Source: an uncultured Burkholderiaceae bacterium
GTDB lineage: Bacteria; Pseudomonadota; Gammaproteobacteria; Burkholderiales; Burkholderiaceae_B
Length of the DNA: 64,000 nt
Assembly (NCBI GenBank): GCA_937888805.1
Contig: CALBEY010000020.1
Coordinates: 17,631-81,630 of the forward strand
Direction of reading: 5' to 3'
The notes below the pieces were generated by a model that was not told the DNA's origin, did not search any database, and worked only from the letters and a program-made list of their open reading frames with translations. Of the stretch, positions 35,023 to 43,674 are shown piece after piece (the first letter of the stretch is position 1; every line of letters begins with the position of its first letter). The position numbers and the translations under genes are program-made.

Positions 35023-35970
35023 ATGACTGTTTTGACCCAAACGTTTGATGAGAATGCGCGCGGGGTCTACATCATCACTGTTACCCCTTTTACTGAAACC
35101 GGTGCACTGGATCTCGAGAGCACCGATCGAATGGTGGATTTCTACCTTGAGCAGGGCGTTGATGGTTTAACCGTGTTGGGCATTTTGGGTGAAGCCCCAA
35201 AACTGACGGCGCAGGAATCTGCGCACTTCGTCGAGCGCGTCATCGCTCGAATCAATGGCCAAATACCGGTTGTGGTCGGTGCCTCGGCGGCGGGGTTTGC
35301 GTCAATGGGCGAGCTCACACGACGCGTCATGGATATGGGGGCGGCTGGTGTCATGGTGGCGCCCGCTCACCACGTGCGCACCGATGATCAGATCAGATCT
35401 TATTTCGCCATGGTTAACGAGACCTTGGGATCTGATGTGCCATGGGTATTGCAAGATCACCCCAACTCAACTGGGGTGCAGATGTCCTCGGCGGTGGTGA
35501 TGCAAGTGATTGCGCAGTCGCCGCGCTGCGTCATGCTAAAGCATGAAGACAGCCCTGGCTTGGGTAAGCTCTCAGCGATCCGGGCGGCTCAAGCCCAACA
35601 GACCTTGCGCCAAATTTCTATTTTGACGGGTAATGGCGGTGGTTTGTTCTTACCTGAAGAGCTGGATCGTGGCGCCGATGGCGCCATGACCGGCTTCGCG
35701 TTTCCAGAAATGATGGTGCAAGTTTGTCGAGCCTTTGCTGCCGGTGACAAGGACCGAGCCTTTGACTTGTTTGACGCGTATTTGCCGTTTGCCCGTTATG
35801 AGCAGCAAGCAGGTATCGGTCTTGCCGTCAGAAAATATGTCTTGGCCAAGCGTGGCGTGATTGCCACAGCCGCCCTACGCAAGCCTGGCCCAGCACTGTC
35901 GGCCAAAGACATGGCTGAAATTGAATACTTGCTGGCTCGCCAACAACAGCGACTGAACCAACTGGCTTAA
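35023..35970 (+). CDS. Dihydrodipicolinate synthase (DapA) family protein
   Basis: This is a 315-residue TIM-barrel of the class I lyase family. The Schiff-base Lys is in RCVMLKHEDSPGL, and the family segment GLTVLGILGEAPKLTAQE replaces the usual GTTGE. The catalytic Tyr of DapA (YNxP segment) seems absent: the matching stretch reads VLQDHPNSTG. So it is not a typical lysine-pathway DapA and may act on another 2-oxo acid. AAAGGAC precedes the ATG. It ends 15 nt before the RraA-like gene, which suggests a common pathway of aldol cleavage. Confidence 0.87.
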   Translation: MTVLTQTFDENARGVYIITVTPFTETGALDLESTDRMVDFYLEQGVDGLTVLGILGEAPKLTAQESAHFVERVIARINGQIPVVVGASAAGFASMGELTRRVMDMGAAGVMVAPAHHVRTDDQIRSYFAMVNETLGSDVPWVLQDHPNSTGVQMSSAVVMQVIAQSPRCVMLKHEDSPGLGKLSAIRAAQAQQTLRQISILTGNGGGLFLPEELDRGADGAMTGFAFPEMMVQVCRAFAAGDKDRAFDLFDAYLPFARYEQQAGIGLAVRKYVLAKRGVIATAALRKPGPALSAKDMAEIEYLLARQQQRLNQLA

Positions 35971-35985
35971 CGGGGAAAACACGTC

Positions 35986-36708
35986 ATGACCGACACCACT
36001 GCCATCAACATGTCACTCGATCCCGTCGTCGTGCAAACGCTGCAGACGATTTCGACAGCCACCATTACCACCATCCTATTGAAAAAAGGGCTGCGTAATG
36101 TCTGGCTGCGTGGCACGAGCCCGATTCGTCCGGGTCAGCCTCGTTTGGTGGGCCGTGCCTTTACCATGCGGTTTGTGCCGGCGCGTGAAGACTTGGCCAC
36201 CACCGCTTCTTGGAACTCACCAACGTCAACACGCGCTGCCATTGAGGCCATGCCGGCCGGTTGTATTGCCGTGGTTGATTCGATGGGCGTGACCGATGCT
36301 GGTATTTTTGGCGATATTCTTTGTGCCCGCATCGCCAAACGTGAAGTTACCGCATTGGTGACAGACGGCGTGGTGCGAGATTTGGCCGGTGTACTGCAAA
36401 CAGGACTGCCCGTGTGGTGTCGTGGCGCGGCTGCCCCACCAGCAGTAGCCAGTATGACTTTTGTGGATTGGCAACAACCGATTGGCTGTGGTGGCGTGGC
36501 GATATTGCCAGGTGACGTGATTGTGGTTGACGACGACGGTGCCGTGGTCATCCCGCAGGCTTTGCTCGAAGAGATTTTGGCTGTCGCACAAGAGCAGGAG
36601 CGCCTCGAGGCTTGGATCATCAAGCAAGTCGAGCTCGGTCATCCCTTGCCTGGCTTGTATCCACCGAACGAAGCCAATCTTGAGCGTTACCGTCGCGAGC
36701 AATCGTAG
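35986..36708 (+). CDS. RraA-family protein, possible HMG/CHA aldolase-like
   Basis: This 240-residue protein belongs to the RraA/GalC group, whose members include 4-carboxy-4-hydroxy-2-oxoadipate aldolase (with oxaloacetate decarboxylase activity) and the RNase E regulator RraA. The metal site motif is seen in VTALVTDGVVRDLAGV (the DGxxRD pattern), with GDILCARIAKR before it. The C-terminal GDVIVVDDDGAVVIP is also family typical. The neighbourhood with a DapA-like protein and a dehydrogenase favours an aldolase over an RNase regulator; this is inference. Confidence 0.85.
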   Translation: MTDTTAINMSLDPVVVQTLQTISTATITTILLKKGLRNVWLRGTSPIRPGQPRLVGRAFTMRFVPAREDLATTASWNSPTSTRAAIEAMPAGCIAVVDSMGVTDAGIFGDILCARIAKREVTALVTDGVVRDLAGVLQTGLPVWCRGAAAPPAVASMTFVDWQQPIGCGGVAILPGDVIVVDDDGAVVIPQALLEEILAVAQEQERLEAWIIKQVELGHPLPGLYPPNEANLERYRREQS

Positions 36709-36743
36709 CGGCAGTGCAACGTTAGGTACAAGGCCCGCGTTGC

Positions 36744-37067
36744 GGTCAGAGAGGCCGGTTGCAAGATCTCGTCGAGTTGTGCCTTGGTTAGTAGGCCTCG
36801 CTCAAGCACGATATGTAGACCCGTTGCCCAGTCTTTAAGGCTGTTTGGGTAACCTCGGTGGCGTGTTGGTATCCGATGTGTGGATTCAGGGCGGTGACCA
36901 AGACGATGGAGCGATCCATGTGTTCTTTTTAAGACATCAAGATTGGGCTCGATGCCATCTACGCAGTGGATCTCTAGCGTGTGAAAGGCATGGGCCAAAT
37001 GAGAGATGCTGCGAGACATGGAATAGGCGATGATGGGCTCAAAGGCATAGCGTTGCAATTGCCCGGC
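36744..37067 (-). pseudogene. aspA: Frameshifted 3' remnant of aspartate ammonia-lyase
   Basis: On the minus strand the first frame gives AGQLQRYAFEPIIAYSMSRS and continues to CVDGIEPNLDVLK, matching the C-terminal region of aspartase/fumarase-C proteins. An A-run of five at 36926-36930 carries one extra base; dropping it restores EHMDRSIVLVTALNPHIGY. A single missing base at 36814/36815 then shifts the frame again, after which VLERGLLTKAQLDEILQPAS follows, closer to aspartase than to fumarase. Only about 108 residues remain of about 470, and the N-terminal catalytic parts are absent. It occupies most of the 445-nt gap between the rraA-like gene and the DUF6776 gene. Confidence 0.85.
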
Positions 37068-37153
37068 TTTGCAAATGGGCTGCTTAAGAAGTGTAAATAA
37101 TTCTTAGGACTATTATCGAGCGCAGTGCGGCTTTGGTCGGTAATGCGTGGTGA

Positions 37154-37885
37154 TTAGTTGCTTCGCGTCACGCCAAAGGTGCGAAAACTCAAAGCCCGGT
37201 TGCCATCGCCTTGATAGATGCGCAAGGTGGCTCTTGTGGCTTGAAACTGGTTCGGTAATGTCAGCTCACCACTCAAATTTTGGTAGTGACCCACAGAAAA
37301 TGGCACGACCAAGGCCTTGATGGCACCTGTTTTGCCATTCGGATAGCGACCTTCGAAGGTGACTTCAATGCGCCCATCATAAGTGGGTTGTTGGTCATTT
37401 TCTTGGACGACTAGGATGTGATAACTCAGTGTCTCACCGTTATTGGGCTGCACGAAGCTCGCACCTGAAATACCCACTGGATCCATTTTGACATTGCTGG
37501 TGATGGCTTTTAAAAACATGGACACTTCGTCTTGCAAGGGCTTGACGCGTTGTTGCAGTTTAGAGAGATCACTTTCAAGCGCATTGATCGATTGGTCAGC
37601 TTGTCCCTGCGCAGTCTTGAGGCGACTTTGCAGTGTCGTGACTTCGGCTTGAAGCTGCTGACGCTCAAGCGACAGTGAGGCCAGTTCGTCGGTGAGACGT
37701 TGTGATTCAATCAAGGTGAGCCGTTTGGGCCCGTAACTGGCCTGTAGCATCAAGACACCGCCACCACCGATGAGAATGCCGATCACCAATAAAGTGAACC
37801 AACGCGGCAATCCTTTTGAGCGGCGACGTGTGTCGTATGGCGACGGCTTAAAGACCTGGCGACGCGATCCCCGAAAAATTCCCAT
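37154..37885 (-). CDS. DUF6776-type single-pass membrane protein
   Basis: This 243-residue protein has a basic N-terminus (RRQVFKPSPYDTRRRSKG), one membrane segment (WFTLLVIGILIGGGGVLML), a coiled coil at about residues 60-120 (SLERQQLQAEVTTLQSRLKTAQG) and a C-terminal beta domain (SYHILVVQENDQQPTYDG). The layout fits the DUF6776 family seen in beta- and gammaproteobacteria. The function is unknown. The chosen start is the ATG at 37885; the upstream frame to 38002 has no signal of coding. Confidence 0.8.
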   Translation of the reverse strand: MGIFRGSRRQVFKPSPYDTRRRSKGLPRWFTLLVIGILIGGGGVLMLQASYGPKRLTLIESQRLTDELASLSLERQQLQAEVTTLQSRLKTAQGQADQSINALESDLSKLQQRVKPLQDEVSMFLKAITSNVKMDPVGISGASFVQPNNGETLSYHILVVQENDQQPTYDGRIEVTFEGRYPNGKTGAIKALVVPFSVGHYQNLSGELTLPNQFQATRATLRIYQGDGNRALSFRTFGVTRSN

Positions 37886-38008
37886 GCGACTGATTCCCTG
37901 ACGTGAATAAAAGAGGTAACAAGGCCAAGTCGGCTTTGTTACAGCTGTAAGGATAACGCTAAGCGGTCGATGGTGTCCTAGCGTTGCAACAAGTGGTTGC
38001 AAATTAAC

Positions 38009-38692
38009 TCAACAAAGCTGCTGCTCAAGCGCCTTGAGACGTTCATGGGTGCCGACATCCATCCACTGTCCAGTGTGCAACTCACCGGTGACCCGACCTT
38101 GCGCCATGGCGTCTTTGAGCAGTGGCGCTAAGGCGCTAGGCTGGTGGCGTGAAACATCAGCAAAAAGCTCAGGGTAGTAAATGCCCAAACCCGCGTAAGT
38201 AAACAGTGGTGGATCGTGAGGGCTCAAACGGCCTTGCGGGTCGATGGAAAAATCACCTTTGGGATGGTGGCTTGGGTTTGGCACCAAAACAAGGTGCGCC
38301 CGTAAATCAGCCGGTGTCGGTGTCTTACTGACCCAATTCAAAGCGCTTTCAAGCGGCCAGTCACACCAAATATCGCCATTTAGAACCAAGAAGGGATCAT
38401 TGCCTAAAAGCGGTAGGGCGTTTGCAATGCCGCCCGCTGTTTCAAGGGCCGTCTGTTCTGGTGAATACCGAATGCTGACCCCCCACGGGTCGCCATTACC
38501 CAGCGTGGTTTCGATTTGTTCGCCCAGCCACGCGTGGTTGATGACCACGTCATGAATCCCAGCTGCAGCCAGCCTTTTTAAGTGCCAAACGATCAGGGGC
38601 TGACCCGCCACCAGTAGCAGTGGCTTGGGTGTGTGGTCTGTCAGTGGTCGCATGCGCTCACCGCGGCCAGCCGCCAAAATCATTGCTTTCAT
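38009..38692 (-). CDS. murU: N-acetylmuramate-1-phosphate uridylyltransferase MurU
   Basis: This 227-residue nucleotidyltransferase starts [26 protein letters not shown], the nucleotide-sugar pyrophosphorylase motif. [14 protein letters not shown] carries the metal Asp. It starts one base after the amgK stop. In Pseudomonas, MurU with AmgK converts N-acetylmuramate to UDP-MurNAc, bypassing de novo synthesis and fosfomycin. That pairing here is strong context; alone it could be read as mannose-1-phosphate guanylyltransferase. Confidence 0.88.
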   Translation of the reverse strand: MKAMILAAGRGERMRPLTDHTPKPLLLVAGQPLIVWHLKRLAAAGIHDVVINHAWLGEQIETTLGNGDPWGVSIRYSPEQTALETAGGIANALPLLGNDPFLVLNGDIWCDWPLESALNWVSKTPTPADLRAHLVLVPNPSHHPKGDFSIDPQGRLSPHDPPLFTYAGLGIYYPELFADVSRHQPSALAPLLKDAMAQGRVTGELHTGQWMDVGTHERLKALEQQLC

Positions 38693-38693
38693 C

Positions 38694-39758
38694 TTAAAAG
38701 GTCAAGCTGGTTTGTGGCTCGATGCCATCAAGGCGATCGAGTAGCCGCATCAACGGTCTGAAAACACCATAGCGGTTCCCTACTTGGCGTACGTACTGAA
38801 GTACCCGCGGCAAATGGTTCAAGTAAGCTGGCTTGTGATCGCGTAAATTCAAGCGCGCAAACACCCCAAGAATGCGTAAGTTCCGTTGCAGGCCAGCCCA
38901 TTCGTATTGTTTGTAAAACACCGCAAAATCAGCATCCACAGGCAAGCCTGCTGCTCGGGCTCGCTCCCAATAACGGATGGCCCAATCAAGCTGTTGTGGC
39001 TCCTCCCAAGTGGTGCGAGCATCAAACACGAGCGAGGCGATGTCGTAACTGATGGGGCCGAGCAATGCGTCTTGGTAATCCAGTACGCCTGGGTTCGCTC
39101 CTACACCAGGATCATCACACACCATGAGGTTTGGCGAATGAAAATCGCGATGCACCAAAACTTGTGGTTGATTGGCGATTTCGTTTGCCAAAGTTTCGAA
39201 AATCAATGTCAGTTGGGTGTTTTCTTGGGTCGTGAGTGCCACGCCATGGTGTTGTTGTACAAACCACTCAGGAAAAAGCTGTAACTCATCAATCAAGCGT
39301 TGACGATCAAGCACCGCCAGGCCACCGGTGTGGGCGAGTTGTAGCTTAACCAAGGCGTCTAGCGCATGCAAGTAGTGGCTTTGGCGGGCTTGATCGGGCC
39401 AGCCTTCGACGATTTTGTCGAAATAGGTGTGTTGGCCAAGGTCGGTTAAAAGTAGGAATCCCTGCTTAAGGTCGTTTGCCAAAATTTTGGGTACCGTTAC
39501 TGAGGCGGCTTGCAAGCGCTGTGTCACATCGATAAATGGCTGGCAATTTTCTTGGGGTGGCGGTGCATCCATGACGATGAGTGTTTTTTGTGCCGTGTTT
39601 ACACGAAAATATCGCCGGAAACTTGCGTCGCTTGACGCTGCCTTTAAACTGTCCAAATCCAAGGCAAGTGATTGATCCAAATCGCTGAGCCAGTGCAACA
39701 GGGCACGGTCTCGGTCGGTGTGAAGGTGTGGTTTGGCAGTGGATTCGGTGTGGCTCAT
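38694..39758 (-). CDS. amgK: N-acetylmuramate/N-acetylglucosamine kinase AmgK
   Basis: This 354-residue aminoglycoside-phosphotransferase-fold kinase has the Brenner-type motif [14 protein letters not shown] (catalytic Asp) and [15 protein letters not shown] (metal Asp). The N-terminal [12 protein letters not shown] segment matches AmgK. It would phosphorylate MurNAc at the anomeric position in the recycling route completed by murU. The ATG at 39758 is chosen; a longer frame to 40019 would run through the divergent promoter into lptD. Confidence 0.88.
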   Translation of the reverse strand: MSHTESTAKPHLHTDRDRALLHWLSDLDQSLALDLDSLKAASSDASFRRYFRVNTAQKTLIVMDAPPPQENCQPFIDVTQRLQAASVTVPKILANDLKQGFLLLTDLGQHTYFDKIVEGWPDQARQSHYLHALDALVKLQLAHTGGLAVLDRQRLIDELQLFPEWFVQQHHGVALTTQENTQLTLIFETLANEIANQPQVLVHRDFHSPNLMVCDDPGVGANPGVLDYQDALLGPISYDIASLVFDARTTWEEPQQLDWAIRYWERARAAGLPVDADFAVFYKQYEWAGLQRNLRILGVFARLNLRDHKPAYLNHLPRVLQYVRQVGNRYGVFRPLMRLLDRLDGIEPQTSLTF

Positions 39759-39802
39759 GGGTGGTTTTGTTTGGCTATTGTGTTGAGGGTTTGACCGATC
39801 TC

Positions 39803-39808
39803 TATAAT
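39803..39808 (+). promoter_or_regulatory. Candidate -10 element of the lptD operon
   Basis: A perfect TATAAT sits in the divergent amgK-lptD gap, inside a near-palindrome CTCTATAATAGAG, so it could also act on the amgK side. No good -35 is at the standard distance. Transcription from here would start near 39815 and include the short leader ORF and hairpin. Confidence 0.4.
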
Positions 39809-39857
39809 AGAGCGTCTTTTGTGCCATTGGGCGCACCCATTGTTTGAGAGTGCTTTG

Positions 39858-39894
39858 ATGTTGTTGCTTGATTGGAGCCCCGTTTGAGGGGCTC
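39858..39894 (+). promoter_or_regulatory. Leader ORF and hairpin at the lptD translation start
   Basis: A nine-codon ORF (ATG at 39858, MLLLDWSPV, TGA at 39885-39887) is preceded by GAGAG (39846-39850). Its stop overlaps the proposed lptD start TTG (39884-39886). That TTG lies in the loop of a 7-bp perfect hairpin, GAGCCCC (39875-39881) and GGGGCTC (39888-39894). A GGAG at 39874-39877 gives lptD a correctly spaced ribosome site that the hairpin would partly hide. This could couple lptD translation to the leader; it is also shaped like a weak terminator, as CGTTTCT follows. Confidence 0.5.
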
Positions 39895-42217
39895 GTTTCT
39901 GAAAAGACCTTCTTTTGCCCTGTTCTGGTTGGCAATGTCGGCGCTCGTCTGGGCTCAAGCGCCAGAGCCAGCGCCTGACGCGGCGACCCAAATAATATTA
40001 AGGGGTTTGACGGTCTCACCCATGCTAAGGCCTGTGACTGTGCCTGACAGTGAATTGCCTGTTTATCTTGGGGCTGAAGCCATGCAAAGCGACGACGAGC
40101 GTAACTTAACCCTCGACGGGCAGGGGGTGGTGCGGCGTGCCGATGGTGTGCTGAGTGGTGATTTTTTGTATTACAAGCAAAACACAGAAGACGTCACAGC
40201 CATTGGTAATGCTCGGCTGGTGCAAGACGGTAACATCGTGATTGGCCCATCGATGCGTTACAACCTAGATACCGATGTCGGCGATGTCGACTTTCCTCAG
40301 TTTTGGTTAGACAACGGTGGTGCTGGGGTTGGTACTAAGGCTGTCATGACCAATCGCAACGAAATGACGATCACAGACGTCACCTACAGCGGTTGCCCAT
40401 GCCCAGATCCCGCCTGGTACATCAAATCGAGCAAGGTCGATCTGAATTATGACGAAAACGAGGGTGTGGCTCGCAATGGCGTGCTGTTTTTCAAGGGCGT
40501 GCCACTTTTGGCGTCGCCATACCTCACCTTTCCACTGCGGCCCGAACGCAAGTCAGGATTTTTATTGCCAACGTTTGCCACGACCAACCAGACTGGTTTT
40601 GACCTGACTTTGCCTTACTACTTGAATTTGGCCCCCAATTACGACGCCACCTTGGTGGCGCGCCCCATGAGTAAGCGTGGCCTGATGCTGGGCGGTGAAT
40701 TCCGGTACTTGAATCCGTCTTCCAGCGGTCAATTCGCTGGCACCTATCTCAATCGCGACAGTGAGCTTGGCACGGATCGCTGGCTGTATAGCCTGCAGCA
40801 CAACCAGTCCTTTGGTAGCGGTTTTACAGGCGGCTGGAATGTCAGCGGTGTGTCCGATGACGACTACTTCAAAGACTTTTCGCTCTTGGCCATCAACGAG
40901 GCCACCACCACCTATTTGCCGCGCTCTGTGTTTGCCGGGTGGTCCAATCGCGATTGGCAGGCGAACGTTCAGTACACCACCTTTCAGACGCTTGGCGACA
41001 TTGTGCCGCAATACAACTTAGTGCCTGGGATTACGCTTAATGGCGCGCGGTTTGATCAAAACGGTTTTGATTTGAAATCAGAGAATGCAGCCGTCTGGTT
41101 TGATCGTCCCACTGACAGGCAAGGTCAGCAGTTTGGTCCGGATGGTCAGCGTTATGTGTCCTACAACTCGGTTTCGTTTCCGATGGTGCGTCCGGGCTGG
41201 TACATCACCCCCAAAGTTGGCTTACACACCACGCGCTACGAGACAGAATGGTATCGACTGTCGGGCGTGGGGGGACGCGAATCAAGCAACAATCGGGTCT
41301 TGCCCATCACCTCAGTTGATGCTGGTATGACCTTCGAGCGCCCAACATCTTTTTTTGGTTTGGATGCGATCCAAACCTTAGAGCCTAGGATTTACTACCT
41401 CAATGTGCCTTATCGTGACCAATCGAATTTGCCCGTCTATGACACGACGCTGTCTGACTTCAGCTTTTCGCAAGCTTTTCAAGAGAATATCTACACCGGG
41501 GGTTGGGATCGCATCGCCAATGCCAACCAGCTAACGCTAGCCCTGGGTTCGCGTTTGCTTGATGAGGAGACTGGGTTTGAGCGTGCGGCGTTTGCGGTGG
41601 GACAGCGGATTTACTTTGTGGATCAGTTGGTGACGTTGCCAGGTGAAACACCGCGCTCTGACGTTCGCTCGGAATTTTTAATCAATGCTTCAGCAGAGTT
41701 GACTGACACGCTTAGTGCCACCATCGATTTACAGTACAACCCATATGATGGTAGTTGGGATCGGGCGCAAATCGTCGGGCGTTTTAATCCTAAGCGAGCT
41801 GCGACTTTATCCGCGTCATACCGTTACCAACGCAACCCGACAGGGGCCTTTCAGCCCCAGGGTCAGGAACAGATTGGGTTGGCCTTTCAGTGGCCTTTGA
41901 GCGCTAATATTTATTCTGTCGGTCGTGTCGATTATTCTTTGTTGAATATCCCGGCGCGCAATGTGGTGCCACGCGTGACTCAAGCGATTGCAGGACTTGA
42001 GTATAAAGGTGACTGTTGTTGGGCAGCGCGTGTCGTTTATCAGCGTTACGCGATTGATCCAAGCGAAGTTAACGACGCCATATTTTTCCAGCTTGAACTG
42101 TCTGGTTTGGGTGGGCTCGGTCAAGATCCCATGGGTTTATTGAGAAGTAGCATTCCGAATTTCCAAAACATCACACCAGCGATCAAGCCGGTGGGTAAGT
42201 TTGAAAGGTATGAATAA
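39884..42217 (+). CDS. lptD: LPS-assembly outer-membrane protein LptD
   Basis: This is a 777-residue protein that inserts lipopolysaccharide into the outer membrane with LptE. The signal peptide (RGSFLKRPSFALFWLAMSALVWA) precedes an OstA-like N-terminal domain with GVVRRADGVLSGDFLYY, then a long beta-barrel domain (about residues 220-770). Cysteine pairs SGCPC near residue 170 and DCCW near the end fit the disulfide pattern of LptD. An in-frame TGA at 39869-39871 blocks any upstream start. I chose TTG 39884 over TTG 39872 because of the spaced GGAG. Its stop overlaps the surA ATG by one base, so the two are coupled. Confidence 0.93.
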   Translation: MRGSFLKRPSFALFWLAMSALVWAQAPEPAPDAATQIILRGLTVSPMLRPVTVPDSELPVYLGAEAMQSDDERNLTLDGQGVVRRADGVLSGDFLYYKQNTEDVTAIGNARLVQDGNIVIGPSMRYNLDTDVGDVDFPQFWLDNGGAGVGTKAVMTNRNEMTITDVTYSGCPCPDPAWYIKSSKVDLNYDENEGVARNGVLFFKGVPLLASPYLTFPLRPERKSGFLLPTFATTNQTGFDLTLPYYLNLAPNYDATLVARPMSKRGLMLGGEFRYLNPSSSGQFAGTYLNRDSELGTDRWLYSLQHNQSFGSGFTGGWNVSGVSDDDYFKDFSLLAINEATTTYLPRSVFAGWSNRDWQANVQYTTFQTLGDIVPQYNLVPGITLNGARFDQNGFDLKSENAAVWFDRPTDRQGQQFGPDGQRYVSYNSVSFPMVRPGWYITPKVGLHTTRYETEWYRLSGVGGRESSNNRVLPITSVDAGMTFERPTSFFGLDAIQTLEPRIYYLNVPYRDQSNLPVYDTTLSDFSFSQAFQENIYTGGWDRIANANQLTLALGSRLLDEETGFERAAFAVGQRIYFVDQLVTLPGETPRSDVRSEFLINASAELTDTLSATIDLQYNPYDGSWDRAQIVGRFNPKRAATLSASYRYQRNPTGAFQPQGQEQIGLAFQWPLSANIYSVGRVDYSLLNIPARNVVPRVTQAIAGLEYKGDCCWAARVVYQRYAIDPSEVNDAIFFQLELSGLGGLGQDPMGLLRSSIPNFQNITPAIKPVGKFERYE

Positions 42218-43674
42218 TGATTTTGATGAAACGCGCAGCCGCCTTATTCTTTGGACTCCTGCTCTTAGCCTTATCGGCCCAGACCCATGGTCAGGGTCTC
42301 CGTGGCTCGAACGAGGCGCCAGTGCGCGCTTCTGTACTCGTTGATGGCATTGCTGCTGTGGTCGGTGGCAACGTGATTACCGTGCTCGAGGTTGATCAGC
42401 GGGCCTCGCTGATTGCCGGCGAAATACGTAACAGCCGCCAACCCATGCCTGCGCAAGATGAAATCAAACGCCAAGCACTCGATATGTTGATCACCGAGTC
42501 TCTGATACGGCAAGAAGGTGAAAAAATGGGTGTTCGGATTAGTGATCAAGAGTTGGCGCGAGCCGTGGAAAGTGTGGCTAAGCGCAATAATGTCACCATT
42601 GCTCAAATCAAAAATCAAGTCAAAGCCGTTGGCCTCACATGGCCTCAGTACGAAGATCGGTTGCGCCGCGAAATGACAGTTGATCGGGTCCGACAGGCGA
42701 TGGCAGAATCAACCATTCGAATCAGTGATGCCGATGTTGATGTTTATTTGAAAGAGCAGGTGGCACGCAAGGCTAGTGGTTTAGAACCGCCACCCCCACC
42801 GCCACCGCCACCGCCGAAGCCTCAGCCCGTGCGGCCACTGGTGATGCAGCTTGCTCAAATTTTTATTCAAGTCCCCGAGTCAGCCTCGGAAGAACAAGTG
42901 GCGGCATTGAAGAAACGGATTGATGGCATTCGTGCCAACCTACGTAAAGGTCAAGACTTCGCCGTGCTTGCCACAGAGAACTCAGATGGGCCTGAGGCCT
43001 CGCGAGGCGGTGACATGGGTGTGAGACCCGCTGAGGGCTGGCCTAGCCTTTTCATTAACAACGCGCGAAATTTGCAGGCGGGACAGATTTCTGGCGTGCT
43101 ACGCAGCCCCGCTGGTTTTCATATTTTGAAGGTATTGGGTCGCGCTGGTGGCGTGCAGCCTGCGCCACCACCACCACCCGAACCGGTTCTCAGGACCGTG
43201 CCCGACGGTCCCTTGATGGTTGATCAAACCAAGGCGCGTCACATCCTGATTAAAACCTCTGAGGTAATGAGCGATGATCAAGCCCGGCAACGCCTAGAAA
43301 ACGCCCGCCAGCGGATTGTGAATGGTGATGAAAGTTTTGAGGCGGTTGCTCGCGCCGTTTCTGATGACGCCTCAGCGCCGCAAGGTGGTGATTTGGGTTG
43401 GCTTAACCCGGGGGATACTGTGCCGCCGTTTGAGCGGGGAATGAACAGTTTGGACGTCGGCCAGCTCAGCGAACCAGTTAAAACTGAATTTGGCTGGCAC
43501 CTGATTGAAGTGCTAGAGCGTCGCTCCCAAGACATGGCGGATCAATACCGGCGCAACCTCGCTCGTGAGGAGTTGTTCCTGCGCCGTGCGGCCAGTAATT
43601 TTGACGCATGGCTACAGCAAGTGCGTAACCAAACCTTCGTTGATAATCGCATGTTTCGGCCAGATGCCAAGTGA
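42217..43674 (+). CDS. surA: Periplasmic chaperone and peptidyl-prolyl isomerase SurA
   Basis: This 485-residue outer-membrane-protein chaperone has a signal peptide ([22 protein letters not shown]), an N-terminal helical chaperone domain (residues about 40-180), and two parvulin domains (about 205-310 and 330-430), followed by the C-terminal helix. The second domain has the normal [12 protein letters not shown]; the first reads LAQIFIQVP without the His. Between the domains are proline linkers: ten consecutive Pro at 191-200 and five near 318-322. It starts one base inside the lptD stop. rsmA follows at once with no pdxA between. Confidence 0.93.
   Translation: MILMKRAAALFFGLLLLALSAQTHGQGLRGSNEAPVRASVLVDGIAAVVGGNVITVLEVDQRASLIAGEIRNSRQPMPAQDEIKRQALDMLITESLIRQEGEKMGVRISDQELARAVESVAKRNNVTIAQIKNQVKAVGLTWPQYEDRLRREMTVDRVRQAMAESTIRISDADVDVYLKEQVARKASGLEPPPPPPPPPPKPQPVRPLVMQLAQIFIQVPESASEEQVAALKKRIDGIRANLRKGQDFAVLATENSDGPEASRGGDMGVRPAEGWPSLFINNARNLQAGQISGVLRSPAGFHILKVLGRAGGVQPAPPPPPEPVLRTVPDGPLMVDQTKARHILIKTSEVMSDDQARQRLENARQRIVNGDESFEAVARAVSDDASAPQGGDLGWLNPGDTVPPFERGMNSLDVGQLSEPVKTEFGWHLIEVLERRSQDMADQYRRNLAREELFLRRAASNFDAWLQQVRNQTFVDNRMFRPDAK

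Noticed and set aside
36135..36702. Two long minus-strand ORFs (about 160 codons) opposite the rraA-like gene
   Set aside because: Both lie fully inside a gene with clear family motifs and show low-complexity, unlikely protein sequence.
37083..37106. Weak inverted repeat CTTAAGAA/TTCTTA near the aspA remnant
   Set aside because: Only 6 paired AT-rich bases with a 10-nt loop; could be chance.
39759..40019. 87-residue N-terminal extension of AmgK running into the lptD gene
   Set aside because: AmgK similarity begins after the ATG at 39758; the extension would cross the divergent promoter and read antisense to the lptD signal peptide.
40562..41011. 149-residue minus-strand ORF within lptD
   Set aside because: Antisense shadow of the LptD barrel, with no start signal.
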